Below, in pieces: positions 8,694-16,398 of a stretch of DNA of 48,981 bases. The position numbers and the translations under genes are program-made. The stretch comes from JAYEHK01 sp034659475 (lineage in GTDB: Bacteria > Bacillota > Syntrophomonadia > Syntrophomonadales > Syntrophomonadaceae). The notes below the pieces were generated by a model. It worked only from the letters and a program-made list of their open reading frames with translations, was not told the origin of the DNA and did not search any database. The stretch's first letter is position 1, and every line of letters starts with the position of its first letter. The DNA lies in the NCBI GenBank assembly GCA_034659475.1, contig JAYEHK010000082.1, positions 1 to 48,981 of the forward strand, in the 5' to 3' direction.

Positions 8694-9851
8694 ATGGATT
8701 TTCGTTTAACTGAAGAACAAGAAATGATCAGACAGATGGCTGCTGACTTTGCTGCCAATGAACTTGCTCCCAATTGTATAGAATGGGATAAAGCAGATAT
8801 AGTTCCTATGGAAACAATCGCAAAAATGCAGGAATTAGGGCTTATGACCATGGGCGTTCCGGCTGAATATGGCGGAGATGGCCTTGATAACGTCTCCAGA
8901 TGCTTGATTAGTGAAGAGATTAGTAAGGGTGATACAGGTACTGGATGCACAATGGTTGCTTCCACTCTCTTAGCATCTGATCCAGTTCTGGTGGGTGCAA
9001 ATGACGAACAGAAAAAATGGTGGTATGGTCGTCAGATGGAAGGAGCTTTGGCTGGCTTCTGTCTGACAGAACCTGGTGCTGGTTCGGATGCTGCCGGACT
9101 GGCAACCAAATGCGTAAAAGATGGAAATGATTATATTCTTAACGGTACAAAACAGTTTATCACCAATGGTGGAATTGCCAAACAGTTCACAGTTTTTGCT
9201 ACCTTGGACAAGAAGCTAGGCGCTAAGGGTATTTGCTGCTTTATCGTTGATAGAGATCTTCCTGGTGTATCCATTGGTAACAAGGAAGATAAATTAGGTA
9301 TTAGAAGCAGTAGCACTACACAAGTGATTTTTGAGGATGTAAGAGTTCCGGCATCTATGATGCTGCGCGGTGAAGGTAAAGGCCTTGCCATAATGATGGA
9401 AACCCTTGACTTATCCCGTACGGCAGTAGCAGCGTTGGCTACTGGTATTGCAACTGGCTGCGTTGAAGCATCAGTGGCTTATGCGAATGAAAGACAACAG
9501 TTTGGCAAACCTATTGCCGCATTCCAGGCCGTTTCGTTCAAACTTGCTGACATGGCAGTTAGAGCTGAGGCTTCACGTTTGCTGTATTTGAAAGCTGCTT
9601 ATCTGCAGGACATCGGTGGTTCCTATAAAACTGTTTCCTCAATGGCCAAGCTTCATGCTGGAGATGCTGCAATGCAAAATGGCGTTGAAGCTATACAGGT
9701 ATTTGGTGGATACGGATATACCAAAGAATATCCAGTAGAAAAATATATGCGTGATGCAAAAATCATGCAGCTGTTTGAAGGTACTGCAGAGGTACAGAGA
9801 ATGGTTATTGGGAAATATCTCTCCAAAGACGGTTACAAACCATTTGTATAA
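8694..9851 (+). CDS. Acyl-CoA dehydrogenase, copy 2
   Basis: A 385-residue acyl-CoA dehydrogenase paralogous to the one at 5876. It has CLTEPGAGSDAAG, NGTKQFITNGGIAKQF, DKLGIRSSSTTQVIFEDVRVP, the usual GEGKGLAIMMETLDLSR turn, ERQQFGKPIAAFQ and VFGGYGYTKEYPVEKYMRDAKI. Catalytic Glu362 lies in QLFEGTAEVQRM. It would oxidise a short or branched acyl-CoA and reduce ETF (etfBA at 34384). The ATG has GCAGGAGGG upstream. It is the last gene of the sigma-54-controlled pair and is followed by a terminator. Substrate cannot be read from the sequence. Confidence 0.94.
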   Translation: MDFRLTEEQEMIRQMAADFAANELAPNCIEWDKADIVPMETIAKMQELGLMTMGVPAEYGGDGLDNVSRCLISEEISKGDTGTGCTMVASTLLASDPVLVGANDEQKKWWYGRQMEGALAGFCLTEPGAGSDAAGLATKCVKDGNDYILNGTKQFITNGGIAKQFTVFATLDKKLGAKGICCFIVDRDLPGVSIGNKEDKLGIRSSSTTQVIFEDVRVPASMMLRGEGKGLAIMMETLDLSRTAVAALATGIATGCVEASVAYANERQQFGKPIAAFQAVSFKLADMAVRAEASRLLYLKAAYLQDIGGSYKTVSSMAKLHAGDAAMQNGVEAIQVFGGYGYTKEYPVEKYMRDAKIMQLFEGTAEVQRMVIGKYLSKDGYKPFV

Positions 9852-9864
9852 AAGTGTTTTTCCG

Positions 9865-9896
9865 AAAGGAGTCAGGTTTAGCGCCTGGCTCTTTTT
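9865..9896 (+). terminator. Rho-independent terminator after dehydrogenase copy 2
   Basis: An 8-bp GC-containing stem with one G-U pair (GAGTCAGG / CCTGGCTC), extended by A-T pairs, followed by TTTTT. Confidence 0.85.
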
Positions 9897-9935
9897 GTTG
9901 GTTAAAAACTATTTCTAAGCAAGGAACACTATTTG

Positions 9936-9964
9936 TTGACAATAATCTACAATATATCTAATAT
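9936..9964 (+). promoter_or_regulatory. Candidate sigma-A promoter of the regulator/sensor operon
   Basis: TTGACA (9936-9941), a 17-base spacer and TAATAT (9959-9964), about 100 bases upstream of the regulator gene. The -10 match is only partial. Confidence 0.45.
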
Positions 9965-10065
9965 ATATAATATAGAGTGAAATATATTACTGCAACAACG
10001 TAAGGGGTAAGTGCTTTATAAAGTTTTCTTCTTTTTGCTTTGGTACCTATAAGGAATAATTATTT

Positions 10066-12033
10066 GTGAAATCAATGCAAGCGATGCGGGCAGAGAGGTT
10101 GGAGAGTGGTATGGCTTTTGAAAATAGAAAAAGAAACGATAGCCAAAATGCAGTCATTGACCAGATTATTCAACAGTCATTGCAGTCTTCGAAGGAGCTT
10201 GATCTTGATCCGGACATGAATGTTAATACGTCTAGGGTGGAACAAAACATTCTTGAACAACGAAAAATGGAACGCTTTGAACTTATGTATATTATTGAAG
10301 GCCTTAATGATCTGCTCAAGAATAATATTGGAAAGATGGAAGAGTTCATTGTTACGGATGAAGATGGGATTGTCGTTTATATTAAGGAGAACCCCAGGAA
10401 CCCAAATTACTTGATTGAAACAGGGATCTGTATGGCTTATCAATCTGTGGGTACCAATGGGATTGGGCTTGCGCTTCAACATGCGTTTCCCATAAAAGTG
10501 CAAGGAAAACAACATTTTTTAGAGAGTCTTCATACGTATACTTCAGTGGGTATACCGATTATTAGTAATAGAATTCTGCTGGGATGTGTTGGCATTTTAA
10601 CCGAGAATGGCAATGTGAAATCGCTTCGCCCAGGGATTTTAGCTTATATGGTTGAAACAGCTGTATCTTCTTCATCAAAGATGTTAGAAACAAGAAAGCA
10701 CATGGACGAGTTGTACCTTTTAAAAGAATTCTTTAATCATCTGGATAACAAAAAAGGTTTGATGGTTATCGATTTACAATACAAAATTTTGCAGATGAGT
10801 CAGGAAGCAGAAGCTGTTCTCGGTATTGAAAAGAACGAAGTGATTGGTAAAAATATGTGTGAATTTGTAAGCGAAGAATGGTTGAAGAAGTCCTTGACGA
10901 AAACGGAGATCAGGGCTGAAACAGTGTTTTTTAATACCTCACATGGTAAGGTGGAATTAATGACGCACATAACCCCGGCGATTGGTTCAAAATTAAGACT
11001 GCTAGGTTGGAATTTTCAGTTTACCTTACCTGCGAATCGTGAGTCGATTTCATCAAGAAAGACCAAATTTGAATTTAAGGATATTGTTGGACAAAACAAA
11101 GATTTTATAAGAATGCTTAAGTTAGCTCGAGCGATCGCACCAAACCCATCAAATGTGCTTATAACAGGTGAAAGCGGAACAGGGAAAGAGCTTGTTGCGC
11201 AGGCTATTCATTATGGGAGTTACTGTAAAAATGGACCTTTTGTGGCGATTAATTGTGCGGCTATACCCAGAGAATTAATGGAAACTGAACTATTTGGATA
11301 TTTGGATGGTGCTTTTACAGGTGCACGGCGGGGCGGCATGCAGGGAAAATTTGGGCAGGCTAATGGAGGGACTCTTTTTCTTGATGAAATAGGGGATATG
11401 CCTATTGAACTTCAATCAAAACTATTGCGAGTAATACAGGATAGATTGGTTGTTCCGGTAGGTGGCAATAAGGAGATTCCTATCAATATTCGTCTTCTTT
11501 CAGCGACCAACCAAAATCTGGAGGATTTGATATCTCAGGGAAGTTTCAGAGCAGATCTTTTTTACCGTTTAAATGTAATTAATTTAAGACTTCCTCCATT
11601 AAGGGAACGCAAGGATGACATTGAAATACTTGCCATTTATTTTGCTAACCTGTGTGCGAATAAACTTAATAAAAACATCTATGAAATTACACCGGAGGCA
11701 TTAGAACAACTACGAACCTATAATTGGCCTGGAAATATTCGAGAGCTTGAAAATGTTATTGAAATGGCCGTTAATCTGTGTGGAGAAGTAATAGATGTTC
11801 AGCATCTCAGGGCAAATATCGTTAGGAGTAGTAAGACACAAACGGCGTTTGTTCAATCGGTTTGTATGGATGGTGAAATTGTTTCACTGGAAGAGGTTGA
11901 AAAACAGCAGATTATTAAGGCGTTGACTCGTTATGGAGGCAATATTTCGCATACTGCAAATATTTTGGAAATTGGTCGAACGACGTTGTATCGCAAAATA
12001 AAGAAATATGATCTGTTTCAATATGTTAAATAA
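10066..12033 (+). CDS. Sigma-54-dependent transcriptional activator (AcoR-like, GAF/PAS-AAA+-Fis)
   Basis: A 655-residue RpoN enhancer-binding protein. The N-terminal 220 residues contain a GAF-like sensing region (FIVTDEDGIVVYI, SVGTNGIGLAL, YTSVGIPII), as in AcoR-type activators. A PAS region follows (about 230-320, MVIDLQYKILQMSQEAEAVLGI). Next is the AAA+ domain with Walker A GESGTGKE at about 368, the sigma-54 contact loop GAFTGA at about 415, Walker B LFLDEIGD at about 438, and an R-finger region. A C-terminal Fis-type helix-turn-helix (NISHTANILEIGRTTLYRKIKKY) ends the protein. Start: GTG 10066 with AAGGA about ten bases upstream; ATG 10111 is an alternative. The gene lies between the sigma-54-promoted thiolase/dehydrogenase pair and a membrane sensor 21 bp downstream. 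Inferred job: activating acyl-CoA oxidation genes in response to a small ligand. Confidence 0.94.
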   Translation: MKSMQAMRAERLESGMAFENRKRNDSQNAVIDQIIQQSLQSSKELDLDPDMNVNTSRVEQNILEQRKMERFELMYIIEGLNDLLKNNIGKMEEFIVTDEDGIVVYIKENPRNPNYLIETGICMAYQSVGTNGIGLALQHAFPIKVQGKQHFLESLHTYTSVGIPIISNRILLGCVGILTENGNVKSLRPGILAYMVETAVSSSSKMLETRKHMDELYLLKEFFNHLDNKKGLMVIDLQYKILQMSQEAEAVLGIEKNEVIGKNMCEFVSEEWLKKSLTKTEIRAETVFFNTSHGKVELMTHITPAIGSKLRLLGWNFQFTLPANRESISSRKTKFEFKDIVGQNKDFIRMLKLARAIAPNPSNVLITGESGTGKELVAQAIHYGSYCKNGPFVAINCAAIPRELMETELFGYLDGAFTGARRGGMQGKFGQANGGTLFLDEIGDMPIELQSKLLRVIQDRLVVPVGGNKEIPINIRLLSATNQNLEDLISQGSFRADLFYRLNVINLRLPPLRERKDDIEILAIYFANLCANKLNKNIYEITPEALEQLRTYNWPGNIRELENVIEMAVNLCGEVIDVQHLRANIVRSSKTQTAFVQSVCMDGEIVSLEEVEKQQIIKALTRYGGNISHTANILEIGRTTLYRKIKKYDLFQYVK

Positions 12034-12054
12034 TAGGGAAGGGAAGAAAAGAAG

Positions 12055-13785
12055 ATGCATATTAGCATTCAAAAGCGCTTGTTATTCTATATATTATCAA
12101 TTACCACCCTGTTTCTGGTGGGCATTGGTCTCGTCAATTACTGGTGGGCGGAAGATGTTGTGGTATCGGTGAGCGAAAAGCGAGCGGAAACCATGTCTGA
12201 TGATGCTGCACACATGATCGAGAGTTACTTGCTTCAAAAAGGTCAGATTGCTTGGACAATGGCACAGGATGAAAACATTCATGACTTTGTAATAGGCCTG
12301 GAAAGTCGTTATCAGGATATGTCTGATAATGAAGACTATGGAAAACTATTAACAACACTGAAAAGAATTGTAACGGAAGATCCTGATATTAATATCGCTT
12401 ATATTGCTATTGAAAAAACGGAGCGGATCTACGATAGTATGGAGTATGATAATCCACCTGATTATCTGGTCAATTCCAGACCCTGGTATAACGCTGCAGT
12501 AAATGCGAGAGGATTGGTTTTTAGCTCTCCATATATATGTCCCGTATCAGGGAAACGAGTTGTGAGTGCGGCTTTTCCGTTTTATGATCAACAAGGTAAT
12601 CTACTTGGGGTTGCAGCCGTAGAAATACTTGCCGATAAAATTCAAAATATTGTTTCTGGTGTACATCTTTTTGATAGTGGTTATTCATTTATGTTGGATG
12701 CGAATGAAAATGTTATTGCCTATCCCAGTAAAAATCATTTAAATATGATTGAAAGAAGTCTGGGCAGTAAAAATCTTGGTATTGGCAAGGCTGTAGATAG
12801 TATGATAAATGGACAAACTGGTTCCGAACAGTTTCAAACGGATGGCATTGCAAAATATGTGTTTTATACCCCGATTAAAGAAGTGGGATGGTCCCTGGGG
12901 GTAGTTGTTCCAAAGGCTGAAATACAGGCGGCGTTGGACCCACTGGCTCGGTTTTCTTTTATCACTGTTTTGTTGGGACTATTAATTATTACGTTTATCA
13001 TTATTGTGCTTACCTCGCGTATTACCAAACCATTGGAAGAATTTACACAGGTTATGAAAAAGGTAGGGGATGGAGATTACACTGTTCGGGCGAGAGTAGA
13101 TGGACAAGATGAAGTTGGGAAGCTCGGCGAGAATTTGAATCAGATGCTGGACAAACAACAACATTTGATTGAAAAGGTGATCAGTATAGCCTACAATATG
13201 GGCGTTGTTGGAAATGAACTGGCGATTACCATTGGGGAGGGTAAGGCTACCATTCCATGGGTTACTTCTGAAATAAGTGCCATTATGGGTAAAATGAATT
13301 TGAATGAAATGTTGGAAAAAGGTGTGGGTGAACGTTCTGCAAATGTTAAAACTATTTTTGAACAAATCATTTTGTTCAATTATGTAAGCCGGTCAATGCT
13401 GGGTACGATGAACGAAATAGAAAATGAAGTGCGATGCGCTCAGGCTGGCAACGATAACGAATTTTATCCGCTGTGTGAGTCCATAGAAAAACAAATGTTT
13501 AAAATGGGGGAACAAATTGATAATGTTTGCCAGATGGCTGAAAGCATACAGCTGGATTATGTAGATGTATCAGATTATGTGGATGGATTGACGCAATATC
13601 TAGGTGATATCTTTAATACGTTAAGGGGAGTTAATGATCAGGTTAACAAAATTGGATCCATGCAGTTTGAAATGTTAGAGCGAGCCAGTATGACCTCAGC
13701 AGGTTTGGTAGAATGGTCGCAAAGCCTTATGGAATTGACTTCACGCTTTCATATTGGTCCTTGGCCTCATTCGCAGGATAAATAA
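12055..13785 (+). CDS. Membrane sensor: dCache and HAMP domains, no recognisable output domain
   Basis: A 576-residue membrane protein. TM1 is at about residues 8-28. An extracytoplasmic double-Cache domain (about 35-295) shows DPDINIAYIAIEKTERIYDS, SRPWYNAAVNARGLVFSSPY, GVAAVEI and a second lobe with SGYSFMLDANENVIAYPS. TM2 is at about 302-322, and a HAMP linker (ITKPLEEFTQVMKKVGDGDYTV) at about 323-375. The last 200 residues are probably helical but contain no histidine-kinase H-box or ATPase motifs, no GGDEF/EAL and no chemoreceptor hairpin-tip signature. It follows the sigma-54 regulator by 21 bp in the same operon, and SD GGAAGGGAAG precedes the ATG. Either it signals to that regulator through an unusual output, or it is a degenerate chemoreceptor. 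A strong hairpin terminator follows. Confidence 0.85.
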   Translation: MHISIQKRLLFYILSITTLFLVGIGLVNYWWAEDVVVSVSEKRAETMSDDAAHMIESYLLQKGQIAWTMAQDENIHDFVIGLESRYQDMSDNEDYGKLLTTLKRIVTEDPDINIAYIAIEKTERIYDSMEYDNPPDYLVNSRPWYNAAVNARGLVFSSPYICPVSGKRVVSAAFPFYDQQGNLLGVAAVEILADKIQNIVSGVHLFDSGYSFMLDANENVIAYPSKNHLNMIERSLGSKNLGIGKAVDSMINGQTGSEQFQTDGIAKYVFYTPIKEVGWSLGVVVPKAEIQAALDPLARFSFITVLLGLLIITFIIIVLTSRITKPLEEFTQVMKKVGDGDYTVRARVDGQDEVGKLGENLNQMLDKQQHLIEKVISIAYNMGVVGNELAITIGEGKATIPWVTSEISAIMGKMNLNEMLEKGVGERSANVKTIFEQIILFNYVSRSMLGTMNEIENEVRCAQAGNDNEFYPLCESIEKQMFKMGEQIDNVCQMAESIQLDYVDVSDYVDGLTQYLGDIFNTLRGVNDQVNKIGSMQFEMLERASMTSAGLVEWSQSLMELTSRFHIGPWPHSQDK

Positions 13786-13802
13786 CTGTAAGTAAACCAA
13801 TA

Positions 13803-13841
13803 AAAGCAGGGCAGTACAGGTTAAATGTACTGCCCTGCTTT
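13803..13841. terminator. Perfect 16-bp hairpin, bidirectional terminator
   Basis: AAAGCAGGGCAGTACA (13803-13818) pairs perfectly with 13826-13841 around a 7-base loop. It lies between the plus-strand sensor gene and the minus-strand trpS, so it could end both transcripts; the T-tract is longer in the minus direction. Confidence 0.85.
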
Positions 13842-13860
13842 GTTAATTGCCAGGATTTAA

Positions 13861-14071
13861 TGAAAATAGGTTAGGGGTTAGGGGTTAGGGGTTAGGGGTT
13901 AGGCACTATGCGCTAGGCATTGCCCTTACTCCTGACCCCTGACCCCTTACAAAAAAGTCTGCGTCTATTAAAAAGCTATTTTCTAATTAACCCACTTCAA
14001 CGTTCCAACTGTCCAACTAACCAACTTTCCAACTAATAATTCCGCTTATACTCAACCTATTTTCTAATTAA
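13861..14071 (+). repeat. Dispersed repeat element, copy A, with terminal inverted repeats
   Basis: A non-coding element that recurs at 42369-42735. Both copies begin TGAAAATAGG and share GCGCTAGGCATTGCCCTTACTC near the left end. The last 84 bases (13988-14071 and 42652-42735) match with only two differences that I can see. The ends are inverted repeats, GAAAATAGGTT (13862-13872) and AACCTATTTTC (14054-14064), as in a MITE-like or non-autonomous element. This copy contains a heptamer array. Its right end runs into trpS and supplies the trpS stop codon. Confidence 0.8.
13869..13903 (+). repeat. Five tandem GGTTAGG heptamers
   Basis: Exactly five copies of GGTTAGG (35 bases) lie within repeat copy A. 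The corresponding stretch of copy B (from 42377) has only about one and a half degenerate units, so the array has expanded or contracted. Confidence 0.9.
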
Positions 14072-15084
14072 TCCCTAGAATAGGAGGGCTTTTCGTTGAA
14101 ATAATTTACCCCCATGGCTTCTCTCACTTCAATCATCGTATCTTTCGCAACAGCATGTGCTTTTTTTGTTCCCTCCATAAGAATTTCCTTGACACGATCG
14201 GGATGGTTGGTATATTCTATTCTCCGTTCACGCATAGGATCCAGGAGATGATCAAGACAGGAGGTTAATTTCCTCTTGCATTGAATGCATCCGATTTTAC
14301 CGCTGCGACAGTCGCTTGCAATCTCTGCCAGGTTTTCTTTATTAAAAACTTGATGATAACTATATACGGTGCATACTTCCGGATGTCCGGGATCTGTTTT
14401 CCGGATGCGGGAAGGATCTGTAACTGCATTCATGACCTTCTGATGGATTTCTTCATGGGTGTCGCAGAGGAAAATTGCATTATTCAGGCTTTTACTCATT
14501 TTAGTTTTGCCATCCAGACCGACTAGTTTTGGTACATCCCCAATTAGCGCTTCGGGTTCAACGAGTATTGGCCTATACAGGTCGTTAAAGCGTCGGGCGA
14601 TTTTACGAGTTAATTCTATATGCGGAATCTGATCTTCGCCAACGGGAACCAGATTTGCTTTGAAAATGGTGATGTCGGAAGCCTGGGAGACGGGATAGCC
14701 AAGAAAACCATAGGTCATATCTCTAAAACCGTGTTGCTGCGCTTCTGTTTTCACGGTGGGGTTGTGTCGAAGAACGTTAACAGAGGTAAACATTGAAAAA
14801 TATAGGGTTAATTCATGCATCTCTGGAATCATGGTTTGCAGCAAGATGGTGCTCAATGTCGGATCTAATCCAACGGCCAGATAATCTTCGGCAATTTGGA
14901 GTACATCATGATTAAGACCTTCGGGTTTTTCGAAGTGGGTGGTTAAGGCTTGCATGTCTGCAATGAGAATGTATGTTTCATAGTCTGCCTGCAGTTTCAC
15001 TCTGTTTGCTAGGCTACCTACATAATGGCCCAAGTGCAGCTTACCTGTTGGACGGTCACCTGTAAGAATTCTTTTTTTTGTCAT
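14068..15084 (-). CDS. trpS: Tryptophanyl-tRNA synthetase
   Basis: A class I synthetase of 338 residues that charges tRNA-Trp. Visible: RILTGDRPTGKLHLGHYVGSL (HIGH-type motif as HLGH), GEDQIPHIELTRKIARRFN and the KMSKS motif (KTKMSKSLNNAIFL). A Cys-containing insert (CRSGKIGCIQCKRKL) is also present, as in some bacterial TrpRS. The start is the ATG at 15084, because CAGGAGG lies just upstream and the protein then begins MTKKRILTGDRPTG; an ORF extension to 15129 is not needed. A T-box leader precedes it. The stop codon TAA (14068-14070) lies in the terminal bases of the dispersed repeat, so the last residues (about SYSRD) may have been altered by its insertion. Confidence 0.95.
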   Translation of the reverse strand: MTKKRILTGDRPTGKLHLGHYVGSLANRVKLQADYETYILIADMQALTTHFEKPEGLNHDVLQIAEDYLAVGLDPTLSTILLQTMIPEMHELTLYFSMFTSVNVLRHNPTVKTEAQQHGFRDMTYGFLGYPVSQASDITIFKANLVPVGEDQIPHIELTRKIARRFNDLYRPILVEPEALIGDVPKLVGLDGKTKMSKSLNNAIFLCDTHEEIHQKVMNAVTDPSRIRKTDPGHPEVCTVYSYHQVFNKENLAEIASDCRSGKIGCIQCKRKLTSCLDHLLDPMRERRIEYTNHPDRVKEILMEGTKKAHAVAKDTMIEVREAMGVNYFNEKPSYSRD

Positions 15085-15189
15085 TGTTTTTTCCTCCTGA
15101 ACATAGTTTTTTCCATTTTTGCGAAACATAATACATAGAGATAAAATCAGAATTGAAACGGTCTTGAAAAGTAACTGTTAAAAAATTAA

Positions 15190-15421
15190 ACCTCACATCA
15201 TAAGGGACGGAATTGCTCCGCGTTGCCACCCTTTTTGACTGCGAGGTCCACTTTCTCATGGTTAATCTGATACAACTTTCTTATAATGGAGATGAACCCG
15301 GCCATTCTTAACCTATTTTCAAGGTGGGAATGACAACTTAAGGATCCATTCAACAGGTAAATTGTACCGAATTTTAGCGATCCCGACTCTCTGAAACAAC
15401 AAAACCTGTTTACTCTTTCCA
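15190..15421 (-). promoter_or_regulatory. T-box riboswitch leader of trpS
   Basis: On the minus strand the canonical T-box core AAGGGTGGCAACGCGG occurs at 15233-15218. The complementary CCGTCCCTT after it can form the antiterminator with the usual bulge. Upstream, GTAAACAGGT pairs with ACCTGTT in a long stem I, followed by GAATGGATCC, which offers a UGG (Trp) specifier at 15348-15346. A short 5-bp hairpin (CCTTA/TGAGG, 15205-15191) followed by a T-rich tract could be the competing terminator but is weak. Uncharged tRNA-Trp is predicted to switch on trpS. Confidence 0.92.
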
Positions 15422-15509
15422 ATCATTGCTTTGGATGATGAACTTAAACCTAAAAATAGCATTAAATGCCCATAAAAACAAGACCTATTCAATAAAATGT
15501 CATTACTTT

Positions 15510-15538
15510 AATATAAATTTTTCATTTTAGGTTTACAA
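15510..15538 (-). promoter_or_regulatory. Candidate sigma-A promoter of trpS leader
   Basis: Read on the minus strand: TTGTAA (15538-15533), a 17-base spacer and TATATT (15515-15510). It is about 90 bases upstream of the T-box stem I, a plausible start for the leader transcript. Confidence 0.45.
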
Positions 15539-15618
15539 ACCAATAATTTATGTAATAAAATCAAACTAGAGAAGATATAAAATGTAATAATCATCGATTA
15601 GTAAGAAATGCTATAAAA

Positions 15619-15659
15619 CATGTAATGTATAGACAATATAATAAACCATACATTACGTG
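15619..15659. promoter_or_regulatory. Inverted repeat upstream of the MarR gene, candidate operator
   Basis: CATGTAATGTAT (15619-15630) and ATACATTACGTG (15648-15659) form a 12-bp dyad with one mismatch, spaced by 17 bases that contain TATAAT (15637-15642). MarR-family proteins commonly repress their own promoters by binding such dyads. The site is about 70-105 bases before the MarR start. Confidence 0.55.
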
Positions 15660-15725
15660 CTGAAATGCTTTCATAACAAATCGAAATATTTAATTACATT
15701 AATAAAAAGAAGGAGTTGTTAAAAT

Positions 15726-16151
15726 ATGGGCATTGATTTGTCGAATTATTTCAGTTTTAGTTTTAGAGTGGCGCTTAAGAAAATAGATAGAACCTTAAGC
15801 GGTAAACTGGAGGAATATGGTGTAAGCATTCCTCAATCTTTTATTTTGTATAGTTTATTGGAAGAAGACGGTTCTACATTAAAGGAAATTGGAAACAAAA
15901 CATTGATAGACAGTTCTTCAATGACGGTGCTGGTCGACAAATTGGAAAAAGAGGATTTAGTTGAAAGACGTTTAGATTCACAAGATCGAAGAGCTATTCG
16001 GATTTTTATTACGACTAAAGGAAGAGAACTTGCAGAAAATGTAAGTAAAACTGGCATAGAGTTTAATTCCTATTTGTATGATCTGTTGGGTGAGGGAAAC
16101 GAAAAAGAGTTTATGCATGGAATGAACAATATTATTAATGGGTTAGACTAA
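15726..16151 (+). CDS. MarR-family transcriptional regulator
   Basis: A 141-residue winged-helix regulator. The helix-turn-helix region reads LKEIGNKTLIDSSSMTVLVDKLEKEDLVERR, followed by the wing DSQDRRAIRIFITTKGRELAE, which is diagnostic of MarR/SlyA proteins. It is expected to act as a dimer that releases DNA on binding a small ligand. Start ATG 15726 has GAAGGAG upstream. A dyad with an embedded -10 sequence lies 70-105 bases upstream, which suggests autoregulation. The gene stands alone: trpS is divergent and a terminator follows before speD. Target genes cannot be named from context. Confidence 0.92.
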   Translation: MGIDLSNYFSFSFRVALKKIDRTLSGKLEEYGVSIPQSFILYSLLEEDGSTLKEIGNKTLIDSSSMTVLVDKLEKEDLVERRLDSQDRRAIRIFITTKGRELAENVSKTGIEFNSYLYDLLGEGNEKEFMHGMNNIINGLD

Positions 16152-16175
16152 TCTAATACGGTGTAAAAACTGTAG

Positions 16176-16214
16176 CATTCTCCACTGTATTGAATATAGC
16201 GGAGAAATGTTTTT
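16176..16214 (+). terminator. Terminator after the MarR gene
   Basis: CATTCTCC pairs with GGAGAAATG (one bulged base) and is followed by TTTTT. Confidence 0.75.
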
Positions 16215-16285
16215 ATAGTTTCATTTTATGAACTAACCGTAAGCGAATTCTGTTTACTTGTACGATGTGTTTTTTATCTATTTTA

Positions 16286-16313
16286 TTGACATGATGCACA
16301 GGTATGTTACAAT
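16286..16313 (+). promoter_or_regulatory. Sigma-A promoter of speD
   Basis: TTGACA (16286-16291), a 16-base spacer and TACAAT (16308-16313), about 85 bases upstream of the speD start. Confidence 0.7.
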
Positions 16314-16398
16314 TCAACGTGAAACTTTTTGTTTTTATGAGTGTTAACGGTAAAGGAGGTTTGGGAACTGAAAAAACAACTGAAGGGAGGAGACATTA

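Noticed and set aside
13869..13903. CRISPR or true telomere sequence
   Set aside because: The units are only 7 bp with no spacers, the array has five units, and it is internal to a repeat between two genes.
15309..15321. AACCTATTTTCA within the T-box leader, like the right end of the dispersed repeat
   Set aside because: Only about 12 bases match and the surrounding sequence is T-box leader; it is probably coincidence.
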